Source: Actinomycetospora sp. TBRC 11914 (GTDB taxonomy: Bacteria > Actinomycetota > Actinomycetes > Mycobacteriales > Pseudonocardiaceae). Taken from it: a stretch of DNA of 64,000 bases. A program made the position numbers and the translations under genes. The stretch lies in contig NZ_JABBND010000016.1 in the NCBI RefSeq assembly GCF_012933465.1, forward strand, positions 1 to 64,000, written 5' to 3'. Below, one piece after another: positions 26,951-35,571 of the stretch. Every line of letters starts with the position of its first letter. Position 1 is the stretch's first letter. A model generated the notes under the pieces. The model saw only the letters and a program-made list of their open reading frames with translations. It was not told the origin of the DNA and searched no databases.

Positions 26951-28147
26951 ATGCGAGAGCTCCGGGTGGTGGGCCTCGGCGAAGAGACGTCGACGGTGGT
27001 CCTCGAGGACCCGATCCGTCACGAGCGCTTCGTCGTGCCCTCCGACGAGCGGCTGCGGGCCGCGGCGAGGGGCGACGTGCGCCGGCTGGGCCAGATGGAG
27101 ATCGCGACGACGAGCCCGCTGCGCCCGCGCGACATCCAGGCGCGGATCCGGGCCGGGGAGTCGGTCGCCGACGTGGCCGCCGGGGCGGGGGTCCCGGCGG
27201 CCCACGTCGAGCGGTTCGCCTACCCGGTGCTGCTCGAGCGGTCCCGGGTGGCCGAGATGGCCGGGCGGGGCCACCCGCTCGGCGAGGGCGGCGCGCCCGA
27301 CCCCCGCTCGCTCCTCGAGATCCTCACGGTGACCTTCGCCGGCCGCGGACAGGACCTCGGCGACGGCTCCTGGGACGCCTGGAAGGGCGAGGACGGCGCC
27401 TGGATCGTGTCGCTCGCGTGGCGCACGGGCCACTCCGACCACCTCGCGCACTGGACCTTCACGCCCGGGTCGTCGGGTGGTGCCGTCGCCCCGCGCGACG
27501 AGCCGGCGCGCGAACTGCTGGGCCTCGAGCCGGCCTCCGGCCCGCGGCGGGCCGACGGCTCGGCCGCCCGCCCCGCCGCGCCCGACGAGGCGCCGGCGGC
27601 CCCGGAGGAGGACGAGGAGCTCGGCCAGGGCGCACTGGCGGTCGGCGGCGGCACCGCGCGGCCCCGGTCGGGCGGCGCGCGGTCGGGCGGCGCCCCGCGG
27701 GGCGGCCGCGGCGCGCACACGGTCCCGGACCCACGCACGCCCGACCAGCACGCCTCCGGCGACCGCGCCGGGGCCGCCCGGGACAGCGACCGGCCCGCCG
27801 GCGCCGAGAAGCGTCCGGACAAGCGGCCGACCGAGCCGCGCCGCACCGAGGCACGGGCGCCGGAGCGGCGGGCCCGCGACACCGGACGCGCCACGGCCCC
27901 GCGGCACCGCGGCGAAGCGACCCGCCCGGAGCCCACGCGGCCGGAGTCGTCCCGCTCCGAGTCGTCCCGCTCCGAATCGTCCCGCTCCGAATCGTCGCGC
28001 TCCGAGTCCGCGCGCCCCGACCCCGGCCGCGACGACGGCGGCGGGGACGACCCGGACCGCGCCCGGACCAAGGGCCGCGGCCGCAACCACCCGATCGTCC
28101 CGTCCTGGGAGGACGTCCTGCTCGGGGTGCGCTCGCCCCGCTCCTGA
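26951..28147 (+). CDS. sepH: Septation protein SepH (DUF3071)
   Basis: 398 residues. The conserved N-terminal domain (MRELRVVGLGEETSTVVLEDP, then RPRDIQARIRAGESVADVAAGAGVPAAHVERFAYPVLLER, a helix-turn-helix) and the C-terminal PSWEDVLLGVRS motif define SepH, which binds and stimulates FtsZ assembly in Streptomyces and mycobacteria. Between them is a long disordered linker rich in Arg, Pro and Glu, including four 15-bp repeats coding ESSRS at 27944-28003. Start ATG 26951 fits the conserved N-terminus. Terminates before a repeat-bearing convergent gap. Confidence 0.92.
   Translation: MRELRVVGLGEETSTVVLEDPIRHERFVVPSDERLRAAARGDVRRLGQMEIATTSPLRPRDIQARIRAGESVADVAAGAGVPAAHVERFAYPVLLERSRVAEMAGRGHPLGEGGAPDPRSLLEILTVTFAGRGQDLGDGSWDAWKGEDGAWIVSLAWRTGHSDHLAHWTFTPGSSGGAVAPRDEPARELLGLEPASGPRRADGSAARPAAPDEAPAAPEEDEELGQGALAVGGGTARPRSGGARSGGAPRGGRGAHTVPDPRTPDQHASGDRAGAARDSDRPAGAEKRPDKRPTEPRRTEARAPERRARDTGRATAPRHRGEATRPEPTRPESSRSESSRSESSRSESSRSESARPDPGRDDGGGDDPDRARTKGRGRNHPIVPSWEDVLLGVRSPRS
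27944..28003 (+). repeat. 15-bp coding tandem repeat in the sepH linker
   Basis: Four consecutive units of the form GA(A/G)TCGTC(C/G)CGCTCC encode ESSRS each, within the disordered linker (residues about 332-351). Length variation between strains is likely. Confidence 0.8.
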
Positions 28148-28165
28148 GCGCCGCACCGCCTGAGC

Positions 28166-28286
28166 GAACGGCGCCTTCCTGGCGTCACACGCGAGGAATG
28201 TGCCATTGCTGCCAGGTGGCGAGCCCGGCCGCGATGGGTGAACGGCGCCGTCCTCGCGTCCGACGCCAGGAATGTGCCATTGCTGC
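28166..28286. repeat. Two 49-bp direct repeats between sepH and DUF2537 gene
   Basis: Copy 1 starts at GAACGGCGCC (28165-28174 region) and copy 2 at about 28239; both end in AGGAATGTGCCATTGCTGCC(A). They differ at about five positions. Each contains imperfect inverted arms: TCCTGGCGT/ACGCGAGGA in copy 1 and TCCTCGCGT/ACGCCAGGA in copy 2, where the perfect partners lie in the other copy. Located between two convergent genes, probably a transcript-end structure. Confidence 0.85.
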
Positions 28287-28303
28287 CACGGACCGGCCGG
28301 CGC

Positions 28304-28981
28304 CTACCCCGCCGGCACCCCCCGCACGGCCACCACGAGCAGCGGCAGCACCGCCACGCCCATCCCGGCGAAGGCGCCCCACACCGCCCACCGCCACGTC
28401 GGCACCCGGCGGTTCAGCCACAGGGCGGGCACCAGCCCGGCGACCACCACGAGGTCGATCAGCAGGCCCACGAGGCCCAGGCCGGCCACCATCGGCAGCG
28501 CCAGCGTGAGGTTCAGCAGGAGCACCAGGCCCGCGACGAGGGCGGCCAGCGTCAGGCCCGTCGCCCACGGCGTGGGCTCGCCGAAGACGGTGGAGGCCCG
28601 CCCGCGCCCACGCCGCCCCCGGCGGGGCAGCGTGACCTCCGGCACCCGGGTGACCGCGCTGACCGCCCGCAGCGGGATGCGGAACCCGGTGACCGGGTCG
28701 CAGTAGTCCACGGAGCGCCCCAGGGCCACCGAGACCCGCGCCGCGAGGTGCCGGCCGGTGCGGCTCACCCGCACCGCCTCGCCCGCGCGCGGTCCGGCCC
28801 CCGAGCGCGCGACGGCCTCCGCCGCGCGGGCCCACTCGTCGAGCAGCTCGACGAGCTCCACCGGCAGGTCGGCGCCGGGCGCGTAGGCACCCCAGCCGAC
28901 GTCGGCCCCGTCGTCGTGCCCCACGGCGTGGCCGCCGACCAGCGCCCGCCCCCGCTGCGCCGCGACCTCGAGGACCGTCAC
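28304..28981 (-). CDS. DUF2537 family membrane protein
   Basis: 225 residues. A soluble N-terminal half (GWGAYAPGADLPVELVELLDEW, SVDYCDPVTGFRIPLRAVSAV) precedes three or four membrane helices in the C-terminal third (TGLTLAALVAGLVLLLNLTLALPMV, LVGLLIDLVVVAGLVPALWL, AVWGAFAGMGVAVLPLLVVAV). This fits DUF2537 proteins that sit beside trmH and sepH in mycobacteria (Rv0882-like). Function unknown. GTG 28981 overlaps the upstream methyltransferase stop in GTGA, implying co-translation. Confidence 0.8.
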   Translation of the reverse strand: MTVLEVAAQRGRALVGGHAVGHDDGADVGWGAYAPGADLPVELVELLDEWARAAEAVARSGAGPRAGEAVRVSRTGRHLAARVSVALGRSVDYCDPVTGFRIPLRAVSAVTRVPEVTLPRRGRRGRGRASTVFGEPTPWATGLTLAALVAGLVLLLNLTLALPMVAGLGLVGLLIDLVVVAGLVPALWLNRRVPTWRWAVWGAFAGMGVAVLPLLVVAVRGVPAG

Positions 28982-29805
28982 GGGGCCCCACCGGGGCCGA
29001 CGGCGTGGAAGGCGACGGCGGCCGCCGTCGCGACGTTGAGCGAGTCCACCCCCGGGGCCATCGGGATGCCGACGCGGTGGTGGGCGAGCGCGAGGGCCTC
29101 GTCGGTCAGGCCGGGCCCCTCGGCGCCGAGCAGCAGGGCCACCCGCGGCGTGCCCGCGAGCGCCTGCGGGGGCGCCTCCCCGGCGGGGGTGAGGGCCGCG
29201 AGCACGAACCCGGCCCGCCGCAGCGCGCCGACGAGCGCGGGCCACGTGCCGCCCGCGAACGGCACGCGCAGCACGTGCCCCATCGACACGCGCACGCTGC
29301 GCCGGTAGAGCGGGTCGGCGCACCCCGGAGCGAGCAGGACCGCGTCGACGCCGAGCGCGGCCGCGTTGCGGAAGAGCGCGCCCAGGTTCTCGTGGTCGTT
29401 GACGGCCTCGAGGACCGCCACCCGGCGGGCGTGCGCGAGCAGGGGGTCGAGGTCGGGGGCCGGGGTCCGGTCGGCGCTGGCGAGGACCCCGCGGTTGAGG
29501 TGGAAGCCGACGACCGACGCCATGGTCCCGGCGTCGGTGACGAACGCCGGGACGTCGAGGCCCGCGAGCTCACCGGCGAGCTCGTCGATGCGCCGGGCGA
29601 CGCCGAGGAGGGCCCGCGGCGGGTAGGGGGAGTCGAGCAGGCGCCGCACCACGACGGTGCCCTCGGCCAGGACGAGCCCGCGGCCGCCGGGCCGGTCCGG
29701 GCGGCGGTCGGCGCGCGCGAGGTCGCGGAAGTCCTCCAGGCGGGCCCGGTCGGCTCCCCCGGCGGCCGGCCCGGCCAGCTCGACGATCCGCACCACGCTC
29801 CGCAT
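28978..29805 (-). CDS. TrmH/SpoU family RNA 2'-O-methyltransferase
   Basis: 275 residues. Substrate-binding N-terminal domain followed by the SPOUT knot: VLEAVNDHENLGALFRNAAALGVDAVLL (motif 1 with the catalytic Arg), LLLGAEGPGLTDEAL (motif 2) and GIPMAPGVDSLNVATAAAVAFHA (motif 3). It methylates a ribose 2'-OH in tRNA or rRNA with SAM; the target base is not predictable. ATG 29805 lacks a clear ribosome-binding site. Translationally coupled to the DUF2537 gene. Confidence 0.91.
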   Translation of the reverse strand: MRSVVRIVELAGPAAGGADRARLEDFRDLARADRRPDRPGGRGLVLAEGTVVVRRLLDSPYPPRALLGVARRIDELAGELAGLDVPAFVTDAGTMASVVGFHLNRGVLASADRTPAPDLDPLLAHARRVAVLEAVNDHENLGALFRNAAALGVDAVLLAPGCADPLYRRSVRVSMGHVLRVPFAGGTWPALVGALRRAGFVLAALTPAGEAPPQALAGTPRVALLLGAEGPGLTDEALALAHHRVGIPMAPGVDSLNVATAAAVAFHAVGPGGAP

Positions 29806-30046
29806 CGTTCCAGACCCGATCCCGCCGGCCGGGCGACACCGGGACGTGCGGGTCGACGACGACGGGTGTGCCGGGGGCGCGCGGGGGGCATGCCCTGCGG
29901 ACGAGCACCGCCGGGGCGCGGTGCGCGGGGTGTGCGACGGCGACCCGGCAGCGTCGGGCCCTGACGACACGGGCACCGGCTGCCAGGATGGGGTCGCGGA
30001 GCCCGACCGACGGACGGGTGCAGCCGCGGGGCACGGGAGGACAGAC

Positions 30047-30577
30047 GTGAGCGAGATGCGGGTGGTCGGCGTTCTGGCCGTCGACGACGCGGCAACGCAA
30101 CCGGCGTCGGAGACGAACCGGCACCCCGTGGTGCTCCTGCAGGAGACCCAGGGCAAGCGCTGCCTGCAGATCTGGATCGGGCTGGCCGAGGCCGAGGCCA
30201 TCGCGCTGGAGCAGCAGGGCCGCCTCCCGGAGCGCCCCCTGACCCACGTCCTCATCGCGGACGTCGTGTCCGCCCTCGGGCGGACCCTCGAGCGCATCGA
30301 GATCACCGAGGTGCGCGGCGGCACGTTCTACGCCGACCTGGTCTTCGACCGGGGCCTGCGGGTGTCGGCGCGGCCCAGCGACTCGATCGCGATCGCGCTG
30401 CACGTCGACGTGCCGATCCACGCGACCGAGGCGGTCCTCGCCGAGGCCGGGGTCCTGGTCGACGACGACGAGTCGGGCGAGGAGGGCTCGGCGAGCGTGC
30501 CCGACGAGGAGGAGGTCGACCGGTTCCGGGCGTTCCTCGACAACGTCTCGCCGGAGGACTTCGGCCGGGGCGCCTGA
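30047..30577 (+). CDS. Bifunctional nuclease (BFN/DUF151) family protein
   Basis: 176 residues. The single DUF151 domain runs over residues 4-135: MRVVGVLAV, HPVVLLQET, LQIWIGLAEAEAIAL, RPLTHVLIADVVSALG, GGTFYADLVF, SARPSDSIAIALHVDVPIHATEAVL. The family includes plant wound-induced nucleases and a Thermotoga structure; nuclease activity in bacteria is unproven. The tail is acidic (VDDDESGEEG). GTG 30047 has GGGAGG six bases upstream and is preferred to ATG 30056. Stands alone, followed by a 384-base gap. Confidence 0.87.
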   Translation: MSEMRVVGVLAVDDAATQPASETNRHPVVLLQETQGKRCLQIWIGLAEAEAIALEQQGRLPERPLTHVLIADVVSALGRTLERIEITEVRGGTFYADLVFDRGLRVSARPSDSIAIALHVDVPIHATEAVLAEAGVLVDDDESGEEGSASVPDEEEVDRFRAFLDNVSPEDFGRGA

Positions 30578-30961
30578 CCCGGCCCGCGACGGTTCCGACG
30601 CCCGTCACGTGCGACCACTGCGTCTGCACATGCGCCCAGCGGTCGGCTTGATCAACTGGCTCCGCTGAACGGACGCTATGACGAGGCGAACGGTCGTCGC
30701 CCCTGGTGTGTGACACACGGCTGTGTCACCGTGAACCAGGTCGTCGGGGGTAACTGAACGCGTCCCCGCCCTACGGCGTTCCGCCGTCAGGTGCGGGTCG
30801 AGGAGAGGGAGCCGGGCACTGATGGGTCCGACCGCCGTACCGACCAGCTCGGCGCACGTTCCGGACGATCCGTCGGGCCTGCGGCCCGAGGGCGGCGCGG
30901 CCTTCCTCGTCGGCAGCCCACCCTGTCCCCGCCGGAGCTCGGGGGGCGGGAACCGGCTCTG
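30578..30961. other. Intergenic region with a perfect palindrome
   Basis: 384 bases between the BFN gene and the GCS2 ligase. It holds the palindrome at 30710-30729 and no convincing gene; in-frame sequence upstream of the ligase ATG (from 30791) is Arg/Gly-rich and not conserved-looking. No other signal seen. Confidence 0.5.
30710..30729. promoter_or_regulatory. Operator-like palindrome upstream of the GCS2 ligase
   Basis: GTGACACA-CGGC-TGTGTCAC, a perfect 8-bp inverted repeat in otherwise unstructured intergenic DNA, 232 bases before the ligase ATG. Could be a regulator site or the BFN-gene terminator. Confidence 0.45.
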
Positions 30962-32479
30962 ATGGGCCGGGTCGTCTCCCGCACCGACCTCTCCGCTCGC
31001 GAGCCGTACCGCACCAAGGTCCACCGCAACCTCGAGGCCCTGCGGCGGATGGTCGCGGAGGGCCGGTTCGCCGCCGACGAGCTGCGCACCGGGGTGGAGC
31101 TCGAGCTGGCCCTCGTCGACGAGGGCATGGAGCCGGCGATGCTCAACCACGCCGTGCTCGACCGCTCCGCCTCGGACCTGCTCACCACGGAGCTGGGCCG
31201 CTGGAACCTCGAGATCAACCTGCCGCCGCGCACGCTGCCCGGGACGGCCGCCTGCCGCCTCGAGGACGACGTCGTCTCCTCCATCGCGTGCGCGCGCCGC
31301 TCGGCGGCCGTCGTCGGGGCCACCCCGGTGACCATCGGCATCCTGCCCACCCTCGGCGCCGAGCACCTCGCCTCCGACAAGCTCACCGACGACCCCCGCT
31401 ACGACCTGCTCAACCGGCAGATGGTCGACGCGCGCGGGGAGCCGTTCCGGCTCGACATCGCCGCCCCGAGCGGCTCGCGTGACGAGCGCCTCGTCCTCGA
31501 CGTCGACTCCATCGCCCCCGAGGCGGCCTGCACCTCGCTGCAGCTGCACCTGCAGCTCACCCCGGAGACGTTCCCGGCGCACTGGAACGCCGCGCAGGCG
31601 ATCGCGGGGGCGCAGGTGGCGCTCGCCGCGAACTCGCCGTTCCTGCTCGGCCACCGGCTCTGGGCCGAGACCCGGGTGCCGCTGTTCGAGCAGGCCGTCG
31701 ACGTGCGCCCCGTGGAGCTGCGCAACCAGGGCGTCCGCCCGCGGGTGTGGTTCGGCGACCGGTGGGCGTCCTCGGTCACCGACCTGTTCGAGGAGAACGT
31801 CCGCTACTTCCCGGCCCTGCTGCCGATGGTCGACGAGGAGGATCCCCTCGCCGAGCTCGAGGCCGGGTCGGCCCCGCAGCTGCACGAGCTGCGGCTGCAC
31901 TCCGGCACGGTCTGGCGCTGGAACCGTCCGGTGTACGACGTGGCCGACGGCGTGGCGCACCTCCGCCTGGAGAACCGCGTGCTCCCCGCCGGCCCGAGCG
32001 CGATCGACGCCGTCGCCAACGCGCTCTTCTTCTACGGCCTGGTCCGCGCGCTCGTCACCCTCGAGCACCCGCCCTGGCGCTCGATGACCTTCGACGCCGC
32101 GTACGGCAACTTCGTGGCGGGGGCCCAGCACGGGATGGACGCCCAGCTCTTCTGGCCGGGGATGGGCACCGTCGGGGTCGACCGGCTCGTGCTCGACCGG
32201 CTCCTCCCCCTCGCCCGCGAGGGCCTGCGGGCGTGGGACGTCGAGCCGTCGGTCGCCGAGCGCTACCTCTCGGTCATCGAGGCCCGGTGCCGCACCGGGT
32301 GCACCGGCGCGTCGTGGCAGACCCAGACCGTGGCGGCCCTGGAGAAGGACGGCTGCCCCCGGCCGGTCGCGCTGCGCCGGATGCTGGACCGCTACATCTC
32401 CCACATGGCCGGCAACCAGCCGGTGCACTCGTGGCCGGTGACCTCGGACGCCGCGGGGGTGACCGCCGTCGGGGCGTGA
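30962..32479 (+). CDS. GCS2-type glutamate-cysteine ligase family protein
   Basis: 505 residues. GVELELALVD opens the GCS2 ATP-grasp-like fold, followed by LGRWNLEINLPPR, CTSLQLHLQL, LAANSPFLLGHRLWAETR and LHSGTVWRWNRPVYD. Members form gamma-glutamyl peptide bonds; the group includes YbdK-type carboxylate-amine ligases and EgtA-like enzymes. Because actinobacteria use mycothiol, true glutathione synthesis is unlikely and the acceptor is uncertain. ATG 30962 is preferred to 30791 since conservation begins with SREPYRTKVHRNLEAL-like sequence just after it. Ends 37 bases from the convergent MFS stop. Confidence 0.85.
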   Translation: MGRVVSRTDLSAREPYRTKVHRNLEALRRMVAEGRFAADELRTGVELELALVDEGMEPAMLNHAVLDRSASDLLTTELGRWNLEINLPPRTLPGTAACRLEDDVVSSIACARRSAAVVGATPVTIGILPTLGAEHLASDKLTDDPRYDLLNRQMVDARGEPFRLDIAAPSGSRDERLVLDVDSIAPEAACTSLQLHLQLTPETFPAHWNAAQAIAGAQVALAANSPFLLGHRLWAETRVPLFEQAVDVRPVELRNQGVRPRVWFGDRWASSVTDLFEENVRYFPALLPMVDEEDPLAELEAGSAPQLHELRLHSGTVWRWNRPVYDVADGVAHLRLENRVLPAGPSAIDAVANALFFYGLVRALVTLEHPPWRSMTFDAAYGNFVAGAQHGMDAQLFWPGMGTVGVDRLVLDRLLPLAREGLRAWDVEPSVAERYLSVIEARCRTGCTGASWQTQTVAALEKDGCPRPVALRRMLDRYISHMAGNQPVHSWPVTSDAAGVTAVGA

Positions 32480-32515
32480 CCGACGCCCACCGGCCGGGAG
32501 GTCGGGCGGGAAGGG

Positions 32516-33754
32516 TCAGGCGGCGGCCGCGGGCGCGCGGCGGCGCGCCTGCCACGCGAGCAGGCCACCGGCCACGGCGACCGTCGCCGCGGTGGCGATG
32601 CCCCCGATGACCAGCGGGGCACGCCCGCCGAGGACCTCCGCGAGCCAGCCCAGCACCGGCCCGCCGAGCGGGGTCCCGCCGAGCAGCACGAGCATGTAGA
32701 TGCCCATGACGCGCCCGCGCATGTTCTCGCCGACGCCGAGCTGCACGGCCGCGTTGGCCGCCGTCGTGAACACCAGCTGCCCCAGGCCCGTCGGCACGAG
32801 CAGGATCGCGGTGAGCAGGTAGGTCGGCATGAGGCCGGTGAAGAGCTCGGCCACGCCGAAGAACAGCCCCGCGAGCAGGACCGTCCGCAGCCGCGGCCGC
32901 CCGACCCGGCGCGCCGCCACGAAGGTCCCGGCCAGGCAGCCCACCGCGAGCGCGGAGGTGAGCAGCCCGTAGGACTCGGCGCCGCGCCCGAAGACGCTGC
33001 GCGCGGTGATGGCGAGCGTCATGAAGAAGTTGATGCCGAAGGTGGACACGAAGAAGACCACTGTGAGCAGCAGGATGAGGTCGGGGCGGTGGCGGACCTC
33101 GCGCAGGCCCTCGAGCACGGCGCCGAGCGCCCGCCCGGGGCGCTTCTCGTAGGCGAACATGTCGGCCGGGCGCATGAGCGCGAGCCCGGTCAGGACCGCC
33201 ACGAACGTCGCGGCGTTGACCAGGAACACCCAGCCGGTGCCGATCGCCGCGATCATCAGCCCGGCGACGGCGGGCCCGACGATGCGGGCGGTGTTGAACG
33301 TCATCGAGTTCAGCGCCACGGCGTTGGTGAGCGCGCCCGGCCCCACCATCTCGCCGGCGAAGGACTGCCGCACCGGGGCGTCGACGGCCGAGAAGCAGCC
33401 GTTGAGGAAGCACAGCACGTAGACGATCGCGAGCGTCGCGGTGCCGGTGACGTCGAGCAGGCCGAGGGTGAGCGCGCAGAGGCCCATCCCGATCTGCACC
33501 ACGATGAGCAGGCGGCGCTTGTCGTAGCGGTCGGCGAAGGCGCCGCCGAAGAGCGAGAGCAGCAGGGTCGGCCCGAACTGCAGGGCCGCCGCCACGCCGA
33601 GCGCGACCGGGCTGCCGCCGGAGAGGTTGAGGACCAGCCAGTCCTGCGCCACCCGCTGCATCCAGGTGCCCACGAGGGACACGACCTGCCCGGCGGCGAA
33701 GAGCCGGTAGTTGCGGATGCGCAACGAGGCGAACATCGCGGTCCCGACGGTCAC
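32516..33754 (-). CDS. MFS transporter, DHA3-type
   Basis: 412 residues, about 12 membrane helices. LFAAGQVVSLVGTWMQRVAQDWLVLNL is the typical first helix of this subgroup; GGAFADRYDKRRLL is the loop 2-3 motif; VDAPVRQSFAGEMVG matches the DAPxRQSF motif of DHA3 exporters. Probable drug or metabolite exporter. The frame is open to a TTG at 33784, but GTG 33754 has GAGGACGAG just before it and ATG 33736 directly precedes the conserved FASLRIRNYR; I choose the GTG. Confidence 0.88.
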   Translation of the reverse strand: MTVGTAMFASLRIRNYRLFAAGQVVSLVGTWMQRVAQDWLVLNLSGGSPVALGVAAALQFGPTLLLSLFGGAFADRYDKRRLLIVVQIGMGLCALTLGLLDVTGTATLAIVYVLCFLNGCFSAVDAPVRQSFAGEMVGPGALTNAVALNSMTFNTARIVGPAVAGLMIAAIGTGWVFLVNAATFVAVLTGLALMRPADMFAYEKRPGRALGAVLEGLREVRHRPDLILLLTVVFFVSTFGINFFMTLAITARSVFGRGAESYGLLTSALAVGCLAGTFVAARRVGRPRLRTVLLAGLFFGVAELFTGLMPTYLLTAILLVPTGLGQLVFTTAANAAVQLGVGENMRGRVMGIYMLVLLGGTPLGGPVLGWLAEVLGGRAPLVIGGIATAATVAVAGGLLAWQARRRAPAAAA

Positions 33755-33850
33755 CTCGTCCTCACATGAATTGAGCTTACCCAACTATCTCCCGGGAGGG
33801 TCGGCCACGGCGGGGCGCGACCCGCGCCGCCGCCGGGCACCCGCGTCACC

Positions 33851-34069
33851 TCACGGCTTGGTGTCCTCGAGCGCGAACCCGACCTTGAGCGTGACCTGGT
33901 AGTGGCCGATCTCGCCGTTCTCCACGTGCCCGCGGATCTCGGAGACCTCGAACCACCCGATCTGGCGCAGCGTCGCGGCGGCCCGCTTGATGGCTCCCTG
34001 GATCGCGTCGTCCACGCTGGTCTCGGACGTGCCGACGATCTCGGTCTTCCGGTAGATGTTGTCCGCCAC
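33851..34069 (-). CDS. Dodecin family flavin-binding protein
   Basis: 72 residues, full dodecin length. YRKTEIVGTSETSVDDAIQGAIKRAAATLRQIGWFEVSEIRGHVENGEIGHYQVTLKVGFAL contains the conserved Trp (IGWFEV) that stacks on the flavin and the GxI.HYQVTLKVGF strand. Dodecamers store riboflavin, FMN or CoA. GTG 34069 with GAGGAGG seven bases upstream. Divergent from the cytochrome b/molybdoenzyme gene. Confidence 0.95.
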   Translation of the reverse strand: MADNIYRKTEIVGTSETSVDDAIQGAIKRAAATLRQIGWFEVSEIRGHVENGEIGHYQVTLKVGFALEDTKP

Positions 34070-34215
34070 TGGGCCTCCTCGCTCCGGTGCGCACGCGGCT
34101 GCGTGCTCCTGCCGAACCGGTACCCGTTGGCCCCCGGACATCCACACGGGCACCGTGACGACGACCGCCGTCACACGGGCGCGGCGCTGCCGTCCCGAGC
34201 CGGGAAGGAGGAACC

Positions 34216-35571
34216 GTGCCGGAATCCGTCGACGACGAGGCGTCCCCGCGGCGCCCCGATCCCGCCCAGGGGTTCCCGCGGCCGCTCTGGCGCGCCCTCG
34301 ACCGCATCCCGGTCCCGCCGCCGTTCAGTGCACGGACCTGGCGCAGCCCGCTGCGGGGCCCGTGGCTGACCTCGGTGTTCGGCGCCGTGCTGCTCGTGGG
34401 CATGACCGTCGTCATCGTCACCGGGCTGATGTCCTTCGACACCTACGCGCCCTGGTTCGGGCAGGCGGCCCCGGCCGACGTCGGGCCGTTCCACCTCCCC
34501 TACTACGACCAGCCGACCTCGCCGTCGTGGCTCTACCGCCTCACGCAGGGGCTGCACGTCGGCGGCGGGCTGGTGCTGGTCCCGGTGGTGCTGGCGAAGT
34601 TGTGGTCGGTGGTGCCCAAGCTGTTCGCCTGGCCGCCGGTGCGCTCGCTCGCCCAGCTGCTCGAGCGCGTCTCGCTGCTCGCCCTGGTGGGCGGGGTGCT
34701 GTTCGAGATGGTCACCGGCGTCATGAACATCCAGTACGACTACGGGTTCGGCTTCAGCTTCTACACCGGGCACTACTGGGGCGCCTGGGTGTTCATCGCG
34801 GGCTTCGTCGTGCACGTACTGCTGAAGTTCCCGACGATGCTGCGGGCGCTGCGCGCGGGAGCCGTCGGGCGGTGGCTGCACGACTCGGCGGCGCAGACCC
34901 GGCCCGAGACCGACGACCACGGCACCGGCCTGGTCGCGGTCGCGCCGTCGCCGCCGTCGATGAGCCGCCGGACGCTGGTCGCGGTGGTGGCGGGCGGGTC
35001 CGGGCTCATGGCGCTGCACGCCGTCGGGAACACCGTCGACGCCCTGCGGCCGCTGGCGTTCCTCTCACCCCGCGGGCAGTCGTACGGCAGCCCGGACGGT
35101 GTCGTGGGCCCCACCGACTTCCAGGTCAACCGGACGGCCTTCGGCGCCGGCATCCGTCCCGACATCGCGGACTCCTGGGCGTTGCGGCTCTCCGGCGGCC
35201 GGGCGCCCGTGGTGCTCACCCGGGCCGACCTCGAGGCGATGGGACTGGCGACGGAGACGCTGCCGATCGCGTGCGTGGAGGGCTGGTCGACCACACGGAC
35301 CTGGACCGGGGTGCGGCTGCGCGACCTCGCGGCGCGGGCGGGGGTCCCCTCGCCGTCGACGGCGGTGGTGCAGTCGCTGGAGGCCGCCGGGCCGTTCGCG
35401 CGGGTGGTGCTGCAGGGCTCGCAGGTCCTCGCGCCGCGGTCGCTGCTCGCGCTGCGCGTCGGCGGGGCGGACCTCTCGCTCGACCACGGCTTCCCGGCGC
35501 GCGTGATCGTCCCGGCGCTGCCGGGCGTGCACAACACCAAGTGGGTCGGCGCGATCGAGTTCCGGCGATGA
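34216..35571 (+). CDS. Fused cytochrome b561-like and sulfite-oxidase-fold molybdoenzyme
   Basis: 451 residues in two parts. Residues 45-260 are a di-haem cytochrome b-like membrane domain with helices containing RLTQGLHVGGGLVLVP and FYTGHYWGAWVFIAGFVVHVLLK (candidate haem histidines). After a last helix (MSRRTLVAVVAGGSGLMALHAVG) comes an extracytoplasmic molybdopterin domain, DSWALRLSGGRAPVVLTRADLEAM, with the Mo-ligand Cys at about 353 in LPIACVEGWS and HGFPARVIVPALPGVHNTKWVG at the end. Fusion suggests electron exchange with the quinone pool. AAGGAGG precedes GTG 34216. It overlaps the next gene in ATGA. Substrate unknown. Confidence 0.87.
   Translation: MPESVDDEASPRRPDPAQGFPRPLWRALDRIPVPPPFSARTWRSPLRGPWLTSVFGAVLLVGMTVVIVTGLMSFDTYAPWFGQAAPADVGPFHLPYYDQPTSPSWLYRLTQGLHVGGGLVLVPVVLAKLWSVVPKLFAWPPVRSLAQLLERVSLLALVGGVLFEMVTGVMNIQYDYGFGFSFYTGHYWGAWVFIAGFVVHVLLKFPTMLRALRAGAVGRWLHDSAAQTRPETDDHGTGLVAVAPSPPSMSRRTLVAVVAGGSGLMALHAVGNTVDALRPLAFLSPRGQSYGSPDGVVGPTDFQVNRTAFGAGIRPDIADSWALRLSGGRAPVVLTRADLEAMGLATETLPIACVEGWSTTRTWTGVRLRDLAARAGVPSPSTAVVQSLEAAGPFARVVLQGSQVLAPRSLLALRVGGADLSLDHGFPARVIVPALPGVHNTKWVGAIEFRR

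Noticed and set aside
30962-32479. Calling the GCS2 gene gshA (glutathione synthesis)
   Set aside because: Actinobacteria use mycothiol and no glutathione synthetase is present; family-level naming only.
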